Assembly: GCF_001039355.2 (NCBI RefSeq)
Contig: NW_019775940.1
Location: 1-64,000, forward strand
DNA: 64,000 nt
Source of the DNA: Lingula anatina
Lineage: Eukaryota; Brachiopoda; Lingulata; Lingulida; Lingulidae
Direction of reading: 5' to 3'
Of the stretch, positions 12,001 to 26,600 are shown one piece after another. The translations under genes and the position numbers were made by a program. Positions within the stretch are counted from its first letter, which is position 1; every line of letters begins with the position of its first letter. A model generated the notes under the pieces. It worked only from the letters and a program-made list of their open reading frames with translations. It was not told the origin of the DNA and ran no database searches.

Positions 12001-15000
12001 ACTATCAGCCTACCAATTAACCAAAAAATACTGTTATACTTAAATTATTTGAAAATTGTATTCAGCTGATAAGGAAAAAAAGTACTGTCTATATTATTTT
12101 CAATGCTGACAAATATGGTATCTTTATACATAGGCAGAACTCCCTGTTCATCAGGCACATGACAGTTTTCCAGGACATAAAAAAACAGGTCCCAAAAATA
12201 ACAAAAGAACTGATACTGTCCATTTAAGTGTTAACAACAGTCTTCAATGCCAAGAGATGAAAGTGGACCTATATAAAAAACAACCATGAAAATGCAAGCC
12301 CCATGGAAACAGTGCTCTTTGTGGGGTCTGGGGGCATAAATACAACCCCTAAATTTCTGTATAAATTTGAAAAACTTTCATCTCAAAAGACCAAATTTTA
12401 TTGCTTTTCTTTCCCTTATAAGCTGAAAACCTAGTATCTGTTATTGGGTAATGAGGACAATTTCATAAAAGCACTTTATGCTCAAAGATGGGTCTTTACT
12501 TATAGACTAAAATTCTGGTCTACTTCAATTGAGGTGTGAAGCAGTGCACTAAAATAGAATCACTATTACACAGGTCTTACGTACCAGCAGTTTTCCCATA
12601 TGAAACAGGTGCAATATTTCATTTCATTAGGCTAATACCGATTTATTTCTTTAGACAGAGATAAGCCATTTTGTGAAACAGGTCCCAATTTGTGCATCTT
12701 AAATTGGCAAAACGTGTATTATTGGTATCCTTTAAGCTTTTACTTTGGCCTAATTTTCCATGCCCAATTTGGCAAGTGGTGAAAAATTAAAGGTTGCAAC
12801 TCTGCCACAAGAATAGTGGTGTTTATTTTGTATATATATAACCACTGCAACCACTGTTATGCTTATTTACAGAAAAAAACTTAATCCAGAATCGCAATTT
12901 CTCAAATATCTCTTATCACTTTCTGCACTATGTATTAACAGCTACATTTGGTATGGTCCATATTTTTTCTAAATATTTAATAGGCCATCTTGTTTTTTAA
13001 AGCAAAACTGATCAGCATTTTCCCTAAGGTTTAGTTAGCACCAACTGATTAGTCTATAATTTTCTTAATGTGCCAAGCTCTTTTTTTTTGTCTGCTAACC
13101 ATACTTAACTTACCCTATCAATGGTTTCAGTTACACTTAGTTAAGGAGTAATGCTCTCTTTCCTATCTTGAATCATATTACCTCTTCCCTTTTAAATTAA
13201 ATGATAAAACAAAATCTTTACAAAATAGCAAACGCACACATTGACTTTTTAAATCTTTGCATAGAAAAAAAAATCCTGAGAATTAAAAACTTCTGCATAG
13301 ATTTTGGACAAGGTATATCTTTCTGAAATTTCCAGGAATTTTTTCTATTTTCTTTATAAAAGTGAAATGCACTCTGTATCCCTTCAAAGATAAATAAGCA
13401 CATTTTTAAATTCATTTATTTACTTTCACACTGGTCTTATTAAAATAAGACTAGTGTGAAAGTAAATAAGAAATTTCAAGAATACTTGAGTGTCTGTGAG
13501 AGAAGTTAATAAGGAATAACACTTATCAATGGAAAAAAAAACAAAAAAACAAAACAAAAACGTAATTTAGAAAAATTAGACTTACACCAAGAACACAATC
13601 TCTGAAGAAGAGGCTACTGAAAACAATACTTATTCAATTAATTTTACAGGACATCATCTAAAAAGAAAATAAAAGAAAAACACCAGAGCACCAATAATAT
13701 TAGAATGAGCAAAAAACTAATAGAGAAAAAGCACTTAATTCTACAAGTATGAATGACTCATATATTCATCCACTTTAAAGGCACCTTATGAGATAAGGTT
13801 ACTAGATCATCTTTGGGAAATCTCTTAATCTTCCAAACTGTGCGACATTGAGGTTAACAAAAAGGCCATGATAAGAGATTAAATATGCTAAGTGATTATT
13901 CACTTGAAATTATTTTTTATCACAAATGGAAATGGTGACCTTAATTGGATGCAGGATTGGTAAGCTTGCCTTAAGTTGCTGCAATTACTGAAAGGCAACT
14001 TCACCTTTGAATCAAACTAAACCAGGATGAAATTCCATGGCATCAATGACTTGTATTTCTAAATCAAAACTGGTATGCATAAAGTAATCAAATTAACATA
14101 TTATTAATAAAATATCATGTGTTTAAACTCCATACATGCTAAGTTTCATTGATGCTGATTGAAATTGCTAGAAAATGTTTCTGAAAATTTTTCAGATCCT
14201 ATTAATTTTTTTTAATTTGCAAAACATGCAATCAAATTAACATATCATAAATAAAGCATCGGGTGTGCAAACCTAATGCCTGTTGTTAAGTTTCATTGAA
14301 GATAATTAAAACACCAGAAAAAAAGCCCAAATTCCAAACATTTTTTTTTAATTTGCAAAAAAGCATAAAAAAGTTAAAGATTTACAATAATCATTACAGT
14401 AAAGGTGTGTAGCTAAATAAATATTCATTGAAATTGATTAATTACTTTTATCAATACTTTTGGATGAGATGACCAGACAAGATTACATAGACAGGCAGAC
14501 AGACAGACAGCAAGACAGACTGCCCAATACTGGTGGACCTGCTCACTTCCCTACCAAAGGTATTACACACCATACTTCACAGCACTTGGTTCACACACTT
14601 TAAACAGGATCAAAACAGAATGAAAATGCAGGATATGGGGCCAGTTTCACAAAAGGACTTTGATATATTATATATATAATGTAATAAGAAAAATACTAAA
14701 TTTATTTAAAAACTATTTATATGAAGTAAGGTCCATTTGTATTTTAAACTTTCATGGGACAAAATTCAATGGAAGGAATATACAAGCCTTGCCCTACTGA
14801 CATTCCTTTAATGGGAGTTCTGCTTGGTTGCACTAAGCCATTTAGGCACACTATTCCACTTTTATTACAGCAGTGAGTTTATAAACTGTGACTACCAAAT
14901 GTTCTTATGCTTTTGTGGAGAGAAAAACAAGAAATGGAAGAACAGAAGGAATGGTTTTTGTGGTGCTTCATACACATTTTACATAACTATTAAATTATAA

Positions 15001-18000
15001 GTAACACTTTTAGTGCCAGCTACTGCATCAAAGTATCAAGGTTTTCAAAGCATTTCTATTTAATTTAGTAGAATTTAAGAAAATTAATTTCATTTATCTA
15101 CTTGTTTGTACTTGGCATACCAATTAAGTCACAAGCTCATAGAGTCCTTATATTTTATTTAGTTTTTTTAGATGAATGTTTTTTTAAAAATTGCAGTGTC
15201 TATTACCAACTAAAAGATGTTTTATCATCCGTCAAGGGCTAAAATCAAAACCATTGAAATTTCATTACCCTAACTCTGATTTTAGCGGCTGATAGAAGAA
15301 CCTATCCTACTAACTGAGCAATTAACACAGGTAATGGGATTCTTTACAGAGATCCACTACCTGTATCTAATCTTGTCTGAGTTGCAACAAAACATTTGTA
15401 CTTTTAAAAAAATAGTACCAAGAACAATATCTTATTCATGCTATGAAGTTACGCGTTTACTTCACACAGGCAACTTCTTTGATAACCAAAATCTGGTAGC
15501 AACTGATGTATGAATAAAAAAACAGAGGTGGTATTCTATTCAGAATCAGACCTGAATAGAATACCAATAATACATCCACATCAGATAAAAACAACAAATG
15601 TCCAATTACGCACCAAAAATGTGCAGCACTTAATACCAGTTGCCATGTTTTTTTTAAACACCTCCCTCCCACCCCACCTTGTATCTTAACTTTGATCTGA
15701 CTATTACCAAGCCCAAGGTTACCAAAGGTGTGGCTGACAGCCACAAAGAAACCACAAATTTTACCAAAAAAGAAAAAAAACAGACTTCAGCCACACTTCA
15801 CTGCCTTAACTGGTGTTTTTTTTAACTTTCAAAACAACAAGAGGGAGTAAGCTGACATACTCAGAGGTAGATTAACCTAACCTTGCAATGTGACAATGCC
15901 AAAGCAATGTTAGGATTCCTAGATCAAGGTATTTGAGTAAGAAAACTACCACCATATTATTCAATAAAGCCTAAACATCTACCCAAATGTATTTGCACAT
16001 TTGTCTTGGGTACCAAATCCATCAAGCAATTCACATTAATCTTTCCTCTTTTTTTGTTGGTCTGAATAACTAAAGACTAAATGCCTACAGTGAAAGACTA
16101 CTGAATAAGATGCCTTTTCTCTTCAAAACATATCATAAATTAAAAATAAATTAAAAATAAATTAACAAAACATAAAATACAGATTACTGATCCCTTCCAA
16201 ATTGAGAAAAATAGAATACCAAAATTTACAACAGTTCAACGGTATTCTGATTATGTAATTTTTCTTACTAAGCTGTAATACATGTTGCTTTTTCATTCAT
16301 CCATTACCTAATTTATCATATATAAATAGCATCATGTCAGCATAATACTTCTAGTCATGCACTGGCATAATAAGTAAATACAGAAAAACAAAGCAAAAAA
16401 GGGGGAAAAAAATGAACTCTTTGATTATTGTTGGTATTTCTGTTGACCTAACAAATTTTGGCTCAGCTAAATAAGACCCACTCTCAGTCTTAACTTCCTT
16501 TATGAAAACAGCCCCCCGTTTTAGCCAAAACAAAATAATGTAAAGAAAAAATGGAGAGACCAAGTCCATTAACTATTTGTTATCACTTCAGGTGATTTGC
16601 CACCAGATGGAGCTGTGTCAGGTTGTGTTGATCGTGCTGGCTCACCTGACTACCTCGGCCTATCAGATTAAAGGAAACAGCACGCACATCTACTCTGATG
16701 CCCCGTACCCGGTAAAGAGGCCTCGGACCCAACTGTACATGACGGTATTTCCATTCTCAAAAGCCATATCCATACGTTGGGATTTAACTTCCTATGACTA
16801 CATCACTGATATTACTGCAAAGTACAATGTTACCCCGGGATCGCCGATCACTATATCAAATATCACCAGGTTTACCAAAGAGGTGAACATAACACACCTG
16901 CCAGCCAACAGACCTGTGACAGTTTGCTTACATGTTACGTTCAGCAATGAAAAACCAGTGCAAAAATGTAGCACAAAGACAACACTGAGGAAAATACAGC
17001 CCATTCCTCCTGTAAATAATGTTCAAGAGCTCAGCATTGAAGCCACTATCACTCTCTCAGTGCTGATCATACTTATCGTGGCTATAGCAGTAATATGCAT
17101 CATATTTGCCAGGTATCAGAAAAAGCAAGCTCTGAAAAGACAGCAAGCCCGAGCACTGCGGGTAAGAGCTCGTATACAAGGCCGAGTGAGTCAAGACCCA
17201 AAGAAGGCAGCAATTGGTAAAATTCTAGAGCACAAACACCTCCCGCTGGACAGTAAGACTCTTACTGAGGACTGGAGTGTAAGCAGTGAGGTCAAAGTGC
17301 AAGACTGGCAACAGAATCGAATTAGTTTGGACTTTGAACCTCCGTCTGACGCCCCAGTGGTCGACACGGAGGACCTGGTTTTCTTCCAAAATCACACAAA
17401 TGGTAAAATAAAACACGACGATGGGAAGTCGAGCAGTTTGAATTCACAAAGTAAAGTAGGCAGCAAGGCGTCTGATGAGAAGCCATCAACAGAAGAGAAG
17501 AGCAGTCTTAAGGAAGCTCATGAAAGTCCCAGTGCTACGCTCTCCCCTGAAGCAGCAGTTGCTGGGGATATAACACCCAGGTCCTCTGAAGAAAATGCCC
17601 CAGCTGAAACTACGAAAACAACAGAGGAGAAAAAAACAAGTCGTAAGACTACCAGTGGTCCCCCAAGACGAAAAACACTGGAAGAAAAACTACGATATGC
17701 ACGAAAAATCAATGCAAGAGCAAATAGAATGAACAGCAAGTCAGGTACAGACAGGCGTTCTGGAAATAAAACATCGAGTGGCAAGAGAAGGAGTAGTAGG
17801 ACTTCAGGGGAGAGATCTCGCTCCAGAAGTTCACACAAACAAGATGGCGAGTCTGGTGAAAGGCCCAGCAGCCATTCTACCTCTCAATCTAAAAGTCAAC
17901 CAGCAGAATCACATAACCCTGTGTCTACAGACTGATATCTTGATGCCAAGATTAAACATAATGCAAAAAAAATTGTATATCAAAATATGAACTTTCCCTT

Positions 18001-20628
18001 ACTCAATTGTACATATCTCAATTTTTTGAGTGATTTTTAATTTTTTTATGAAGTTAGTGCATATTAAATCATCAAATAGCATTTAAAAAACCCTGACAAC
18101 TCTACACCTTATGGCAATTATGTGCACCTTCAAATGGTTTCCCTGTACTGTTGAAGCATAATCCAGATAATTAGCCTGCCAGACTGTGACGACCAAGCAA
18201 AGGCCACCCAAGTAAATGTTTTCATATGCGCACCTAATGTTTAAACAATTTGTGGGCATGTTCTAAATTCTCAACCTAGACAGATTTACTTAATGGATCA
18301 GTGTGTAAAAAAATGCATATATTTTACAAAAATATAGTTAAAATGACTGTCAAAATATTAAAATTTTCATAATAAAAGCTAATAAGGTTTGTAATTAAAA
18401 AAAAAAAATTTTTTACAAGCATTTCTGTGCTCATTACAATTGTCTGCTTCCCCCCACTTTTTTTGGAGGGAGGTTGAGAGAGAGGCTATGAACCAATGCT
18501 TATGTTTATGGCTCAAGAGAAAATAACTTGTAATGGCTGTTAGACTGCAATCTTCTCTTCAACATATCGGCATATTGCGGTTTAAAAACTTCAATGCCAT
18601 TAATGAATAATTATCCTGCTATTATGAAAAGCTTTTAATTAATATTCTAAAATGTCCACCAGTAAAAATTACAGTTATGCATGCCTTTATCATTAAAATG
18701 TGCCCTTTGCCAAATAAGATATTTTTAACACTTACTCTCGACTATGAGATTTATCACCCTAGGATATTTTATCATATTTGAAATGTTCCAGTCAAAAATC
18801 CAACAATATATTATATCTGACCAAGTAAACAAGTTTCAAATAGTTCTTTGCATGTCAACCAAGATAAAATTACAGCAGGTTTAAATGGCAAAATTTATCA
18901 TTTGTAAATACAGTGATTTACATCTACAAAACTGCAGTAATAAAATCAAACAATACACCTTTATATAATGGCAAAAAATGTAGAAAGTACAATATCTGTT
19001 TGAAGGGATCATAATTTTTTAAACATATTTATGCCTATTTATGGACTAAAATCATATAATCTTTATCATTGTGACATAAAAACCTCTCTAAAAAAGATGA
19101 AAATGACAATTTTATGTTTGATAATCAAAACAGCATCATAATACTTTCTTAATTCAGCAGAAAACGCCACGATGCTAACTCATAAAAACTACTTTTGAGA
19201 AGTTTTCAATATATGACAGACAAAACTGCATCTTCAGCTTTTGAAATAACACTGCCACACAGACAACACATAAAGCTACATCAGAGAAACCCTGGACTCT
19301 CTAAGACAGCAATACCAAAGTAAACATCAACTGAATCCACCATTCTTTAAATAGAAATAAATCATTTATATGCATCTTTTACCCTTGATGCATGTTGCTG
19401 AGAAGACATTATTAGCCAAAACCGTGGAGATGTTTAGGGGGTCATCATATATGACCCAGGAAATTCTATGAACCATGAAAACACTCCATAAGAAGTTAAG
19501 AATGTGAAACCCATAAGTGGATACTAATGCAGTCTGCTATTGGTCCCTGCCTCAATGTAAATGAAAAGCAGATTTGGTGTTGCATTAAAAAAACAAGGTT
19601 TATGTCAGAACTAATAAAACTTAAGGCAGAAATGGTCTTGATTAGAAAAAGATTAACCCTACAGAGTAATTTCTGAACTGGACTAATGAAAATGTTATTG
19701 GTCAGGAGTAGCACATTTCTCTTTTCATATTCTTTTAAATGTTCTTTTAAATGTCTTAAGTTTAAAACAGTAAGTATAATTAAAGCAAGCAAATAAATAA
19801 AAATAACTAACACACTCGTTTAAAATGGTGCCCAGATGACACATAATCTTCCACATTTCAAACATTTCACTTTTTTTGTAAAAAAGATTTAAAACAAAAT
19901 GTTCCTTACCTCATTTTGAAGGGAATTCAATTCCAGATTTTTCTCCAGATTTGCTTTAAAATATTCATCTGCTTCTTTCCTAGTTTCTATGAGTTGCAGC
20001 TCTAGTTCCGCTATCTTCTGGCACAGACTAGCGACCTCAGCAACATGGCGTCTGCCCTGGGCACCTAGCTCATACTGGAGCTGGTCTATCTCAAGCTGCT
20101 TTTCTCTGGGCTAATAATTAATCCTCATGCTTAATCTTTTTTAAAATATGCAATTAAAAATAATGCAATGACTGGTGTTTTTGCTTTTTTACTTTAAATA
20201 CAAAATTGTCTGAAACTACTTTTTGGAAATACAATTGCAATTTACAACTAATCAATATGATTGACTTTTTTGTCATATATGCAAAGTAAAAGAAATTATG
20301 AATAACAAATAAAGTTTTTTAATACCACTGTTACAAAAGCATCTTAACACAATTAATACCGCTGATATTCATTTATAAAAAATTCAGGCACAAAAGCACT
20401 GAACTCTTGAAAGAAAGACATTTGAGTTAATTGCCATACAATATATACCTGCTTGGACAGCTTATTTTGAGAAGCCTCTTGAAACTGTAGTCTTGCCTGC
20501 TGTTTTTTCACCTGTGCACTAAGTTCCACCTTTTCTCTTCTTAAACTGGCTGTAAAAGTATTTGAATGATAAAGTATATAAAATTGGATTAAATGATATC
20601 AAGTTTTTCGTAGTGCATCAAAGAAAAA

Positions 20629-20691
<63 letters not shown>

Positions 20692-23600
20692 TTTAATGAA
20701 CTATTTTCAGAACAATTTTGCTTCAATGTCAAGCAACATAATTATTAAAAAAAAGGTTTCAAAGCTATGTTACCAAAATAAAAAAGTCAAAATCTTTATT
20801 CCCTGTACGATATTGGACTGCTGATGCAAAGAAAAAGTTTTTTGCTCATCCAGAATACCACAGACTTACCAATCACTCTCCAGACAATCACTTAACATAA
20901 TTAAAGTCACATACCTATGGTATCATTTAAAGACTGGATGTGAGAACGTACAAGGGCATTGTCGCCAATAGATTTCATGAGGAGATCTTGGGCGTGTGCT
21001 ACAGGTGGGTCTTCTCTGGGTTGCTGCTTGGTTTGGAGATCAGATTCTGCATTGCGCATTTTACTCTTCAGGCTACGGACCTCATCTTCTAACATTCTAA
21101 CATATTCTGCAATAAATAAATAAAACAGGCGCATTTTACTCTTCAGTCTATGGACTTCATCTTCTAGCACTCTTAACATATTCTGCAATAAATAAATAAA
21201 TAAATAAATAGGGAAAGTCTAAAAATATGGCCTGGGGTCCAGGGACCGCCTTTATCAATCTCAAAAACAGATACATTTGGCAAAAAAGTCAGAAAGCTGC
21301 AGGTAGTCAGAAAAATCTCATTACTGATAAATACAGTTATCCCTTATCTTATCTTTATTAATATAATTTATTTTATTTGCATAAAGGTTTCAGATTTACC
21401 GTAAATTTAAACAAAAGAAAAGAAAAAAAATCCTCTCCTTCTTTATGTACTAGTTAATATATATATGACTTCATACTTAGGATTCATTGCAATAAAACCA
21501 TAATTGGGCCATACTGAATACAGTGCTCACTGCTTTTGTTTGCATTTGAATATTTAAACAAAACCTTATTTTACACATTATGATATAACTTCAGAATTCA
21601 TAAATGATTATTGGTAGATTCACTATTATATCTAGAATAGCACTGACTGTTATGCAAAATAAAACTACAATAACCACAGCATCAATAACCCATGACTGTT
21701 TTCAATTCCTGTGGTTAATGAATAACAATTGGCATAACCAGTGCAAATCAGGAATTAATTAAACTGCAATATATCTGAAGGTGTTGGGGATTTTGATAAC
21801 CTTGATCAATTGTGAGATATTCAAAATATGAAAGCTAATGAAACTGCAGTGTGGTGACTTGTATTGTTATTATTATCACTCTCACTATTAAAAAATATAT
21901 CACAATGACAACACACCAGGAAATAAATCATAGATTCTTACATAATGCCTGACTTTGACACTACCTATGTAGGAAACAAAATGCAGCTTTTGCTTTTTGA
22001 AATTCAAATTATAATTTAGCATTTTTATATTCTAATAATAGTCTTAAAGGTAACTTTGTAGAAAGATCTTGTAGACAAGAATAATCAACCACTTTTTTCT
22101 ATCAAATTTATGCATAGAATACCACAGCCTTGAAACTAACAACTCTATAGGCCAAATAAAATGCAGCATTAACATTATAACCAAATTAAAATAGTGACAT
22201 GCATCTTGAACTATGAATTTAAGCTACATTTAACAAGTGCGGGTTGAACCATGCTACGATAGCTGAAATCAAATGATTCAGAGAACCACAGTCTTAATTA
22301 ACCAGACCCAGACATCTCAATCTCAGACAAATAAACATTGCACGTAGTTATACACATTAACTGGCTAGGTAATTAATAAACAGAAGCGCCTTGAATATAA
22401 TTACCATATACTGACACTCTCCAGGTTTTATTTTAATGGTCCAGTTTATGAGTCCAATGTATCATTTAATTAATCCAAGGAAGTAGATATCTATCTTCTT
22501 CCTTGATTAATTTAAATAGTTAAATGAGCTCCCCTGCTGATTAATGTATTCAAAGCACAGAAAATCTGTACTATAATACACTGCTACAGTAATTTAAATT
22601 ACGTCACATGAGTCTCTAGTATTAAGGAAATAAAAAAATTGAGAGATCATAAAATAAACCTTAAATTAAGATTTCAGTTAAAATGTAAATGAGGAATTCA
22701 ATGAGGAATTCCATCAGTGGTGTTCAACACTCAGACAACTGCTAAGATTCCACTTATTGTTTTCCAATGTTTTCAACTGTCAGGTCACCTATACCACTTC
22801 AGGGAATACTGTTGCACACCTCAGGTAGAGGCTTTGTCAACAACAACAACTGATAGGCAATGAAATACTGGAGCACAATAACAGTGTTCATACCTATGGT
22901 TAGTATTTATACTCATTTACTATTATAGTTTCTTCAAGCAACAAATGAGTATTTCTCATATCTGCCTTACATTCTCTATAAAAAAATTGTAATATTACCT
23001 TCAGTGACTGGACTGCCCGGCTTCTGCTTAACTGGCTCCTGGTCTCCAATATTCTCCATTTCAGTCCTCATCTGCCTGATCACCGTTCTCAGTTTTTCAT
23101 TCTGTGCCTGAAGCCGGGAGATCTCTTCAGACTCTGACTGGGTTGGAGTACCATGGACAGCCGAGGTCTGTGGAGTGGTAATATTAAATATAAAAATTAT
23201 ATGCTTCAGTTCTGGGTTTTCCTTTTTATATATGTTTTTTTATACATGCTACTAAAAAAATAAATAAATGAAATCTCATCACTAGTAAACATGAATTTTC
23301 AATTACATTTTTTCTGATGATCTTTTTATTAATTTTCCTGTCCCAAAATATTTATTTACTTGTTAATGTGATAAAATCATTTCCTTCCTTTTATTAATCA
23401 TCAACCTATCTTCTAAAATTAAATGTAAAGGAGATCATATCGTTGTGTAAAGTTTCAAAAGCAGCAGTACACACCATGATACAAACAACCAATTTGAATT
23501 TCTCTTTTTCTTCCCACACTTCAATATTCCCATCTAATAAAAGCAAAATATTAATCAAAATAAATAAATTCAAGTAGCAGTTCACACCATGCTTTAAAAT

Positions 23601-26600
23601 CAAACTCATTAGAATGTAAATATTATATTAATAAAAAGCATACATCTATATTTCTATCCAGCACCAATCCATGCTGTTTCAGTGTTGCCAGTGCCTGGTC
23701 CCTGTCCTTGGTCAACACTTTGATCAAACTCTCCCTCTGTTGGAGTTCTCTGTCCTTCTCCTTCAGGGTGGCAAAAGCCTGTTGAAAAGGAAACAATAGT
23801 CTATATGTGTCATGTATAACAGCAGAATGAAGTTCCATCAGTAGAATTACCATATAATAAGCACAGAATTCAATCTTAAATCCAGGAATGTGAGGTCTGA
23901 TAAAACTTGACAGATGTAGTCATTATCTAACATTACATTGACCGATGACAAAATTGCTTATTTTCTTTTTTCTACGTTTTACAAAAAAAGACAAATATTA
24001 TCAACAATGTTGGATGCCAGTGATGCTGCAACTTTTGATGTTATCTTGCAGGACAGTGACATTCAGGTATTAAATATTTATTTACAATTATTATCTGTTG
24101 AATTTGGTCAAAATGTTGTTTTGCAGACCTCAGCCAAAAACAACAATCTGACATTATTTCGTTGTTCACTTCAAAATCAAACCTTTTTTTGCAAATCACA
24201 ATATCTTGTATCTAATGGAAAAAAAATAATTTCAAAGAGGTTTCTTACAAAGTTATGCATTTATAAGAACAAAATCAACATTCTTCCAGTAGAGATCCAA
24301 ATGGTTAAGGCTACATAATCTACACACAAAATGAATATTGAAAGAAACTGAATTCAAAAGTTTTTGGAAGGTTGACTTTGTGTCAGAAAGCAAACTGTTG
24401 TAAATGTGTTAAAACAATGATTTTTGAAAAATTAAATTATTAGAAAAAGAGAGGTGTTGGAAACTTTGTAGCAATTCCGAGAGCACCAATTCTCCTCACC
24501 TCATCCCTAGCCCTAGTCAGGTTTTTCACTAGGTCCTCAGAGCGCTCATACTGCAGTCTCTCCACCTCTTCGTATCTCCTCTGCCAGTCCAGGTCCAGCT
24601 GAGCCTTGGCACGCTCCAAACTGGCCTCTCTTTCCACAGCCAGGGTCATCTCCTTCTTGTACCTTGGTGAATAATACATTAACGTCAGTTTTAAAGCAAG
24701 CAAATAAATGTCAAAAGCACAGGCAAAAGCAAGAGACAGAGTTCAGTGGTGGAGTATAATAATTATTGTGATATTATGTCCATCATGGGTTGAAGAAGTA
24801 AAGTAAGTCAGTATGACAAACACTCATGTGGACACATACACTAGCACACACACTCACACAAACAAAAACATTGATTTGAATTATTTATAGAATAATACCA
24901 CATAAGCTGAATCTTTTCATTCTGGTTGTTGTGGCCTACCAATTTGTACCACAAGTTGAGAATGATGTCCTAATAAACACCTTTCAATGCTCTCCTTTTT
25001 CTGCTGAAGCTCAGCTTTGATACTATCTTCATTGTCTTTTAGGGCCTGCAGTTCCAAATCCCTGGCGACATTAGTACGAGCTATCTCAGACAGTTGGGCA
25101 TCCCATTTCTCTTTCACGTCGTGTATCTCTCCATGAAGTCTGAAAAATTTAGACAGTAGTTTGTTTTAATTATAAATTTTAAATGTTAAAACATTTTATT
25201 TATAACTGCAAATGAACAATATTTTAGGAAGCATAATCTTTTAGGCCTTCTGGCCATTGGGACAACAGAGTCTTAAATATAGTGGCTAGTACCTGGATAA
25301 AATTGAAACTTTTTGTCATTCATTTGTAACCTTAAGACTTCAATAGTAAAAATTTTAATTTTTGTTACTTTTCTGCCTGCAGCTCCTTCTCCTTTGCCAG
25401 ATCCTGGTTCTCCCACTGTAGACGTCTGCTCTCCACCTGTGCCTGCTCCAGTTGTGTTTGCAGCTCACGGATGTTCTCCTGCAGAACTCTCTCAGTCTCG
25501 TGGTGACCTTCTTTGACTTTTAATAAAGCGGATTCCTTCTCTCTGGCATATCTGTCCCTCTCTTCAAACCTTATCAAGTTTAATGTTAATGAAGATAATA
25601 AGATGAAGTTTAGTACAGTTGGGATAAATATATCCTCCAATGTTTCCTAAATCTTTTTTGTGACTATATTTCGAAAGACATGTAGACTATGTTTCAAAAT
25701 GAGTAGCTAATAGTGTTATTTATTGGGACAAACCATCCATTTAACCAAATACTTTGGTGCTCCTAAAATTATAATAGAAAACTAAAGAACATTCTAGCTA
25801 ACATTCAATCCAAAGTAAATTATCATTTGAATATGTCAATGTCACTTCTCAAAATGTAATACAGTCACAAAGTATATTAAAAAAAACTATGTTTTTCTAC
25901 AGGTCAGTAATGGGATCAAGGCCCTATGAGCAAGGGTCAAAACTTTAAACATCATAGAAAAAAACATTATCATCTTTTGAAATAATCACTTGAATTTTTC
26001 AACACCATTTCAGAAGAGAATGAAAAACATAATTCTTCTACCAAAAAGTTCTTACTTTCTTTGAAATTCTTCCTCCATTCTTTTGACACCAAGTTCTGTT
26101 TGGTGCAGCTTGCTCTCCAACTCTTGTATCCTACAACCATAACACAACATCTTAGTTATATGCTTCTGTTAACAAAGAAAATGTTGTCTACTGATAAATT
26201 TTTATTGACATTGTGGAAGGAAAAAACTGGTAAAAATAAAATCTTCATTTATTCTGTTCAAAACTTAATGTGAATTTACCATGATAAGATGACAAAGCAG
26301 ACATTGAAATACTAGAGATTTAAGAATTAGTGATTTTACATGCTGACTGAAAAAAAAACTATTATAGTAGACTAACTGAGCTCATAACAGAGCTGGCAAA
26401 AGTCTTTACTGAATTACCTGGCATCTTTCATGGCCTGCATATCATTAAATTCCCATTCCTTTTCCTTAAACTTTTTCTCAAGTGTCCTGTGATTTTGATC
26501 CACATGGTGAAATTCTTTCTCCGTTTTCTCTCCAGCTTCCGACAACATTTCCACATCTTTGGTCAACAATTTGATCTACAAAAGTAACAGAGACCATTCA

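Larger units (their letters stand above)
8879..19909 (-). other. 11-kb CCDC57 intron
   Basis: This intron lies between exons 19910-20110 and 8819-8878. It holds the nested plus-strand gene (16607-17935), the CA repeat, a single unresolved base at 10670, foldback hairpins at 13414-13470 and 15530-15565, and a degenerate tandem repeat with an (ACAG)n tail at 14090-14522. Elsewhere it is A+T-rich with only short reading frames that look like chance. Confidence 0.85.

Noticed and set aside
15457-15744. Minus-strand 95-codon frame near the nested gene
   Set aside because: It contains the 15530-15565 hairpin, has no recognisable domain, and its length is within chance.
20907-21188. Single 93-codon CCDC57 exon spanning both duplicated acceptors
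   Set aside because: The middle part translates the intronic TTTATTTATTGCAG (FYLFIAEY). The upstream exon phase fits only the inner acceptor.
23938-24318. Plus-strand 126-codon open frame in a CCDC57 intron
   Set aside because: Composition is Leu/Ile/Lys/Asn/Phe-heavy, as expected from A+T-rich DNA; no domain, signal or splice context. One such frame by chance in 64 kb is unsurprising.
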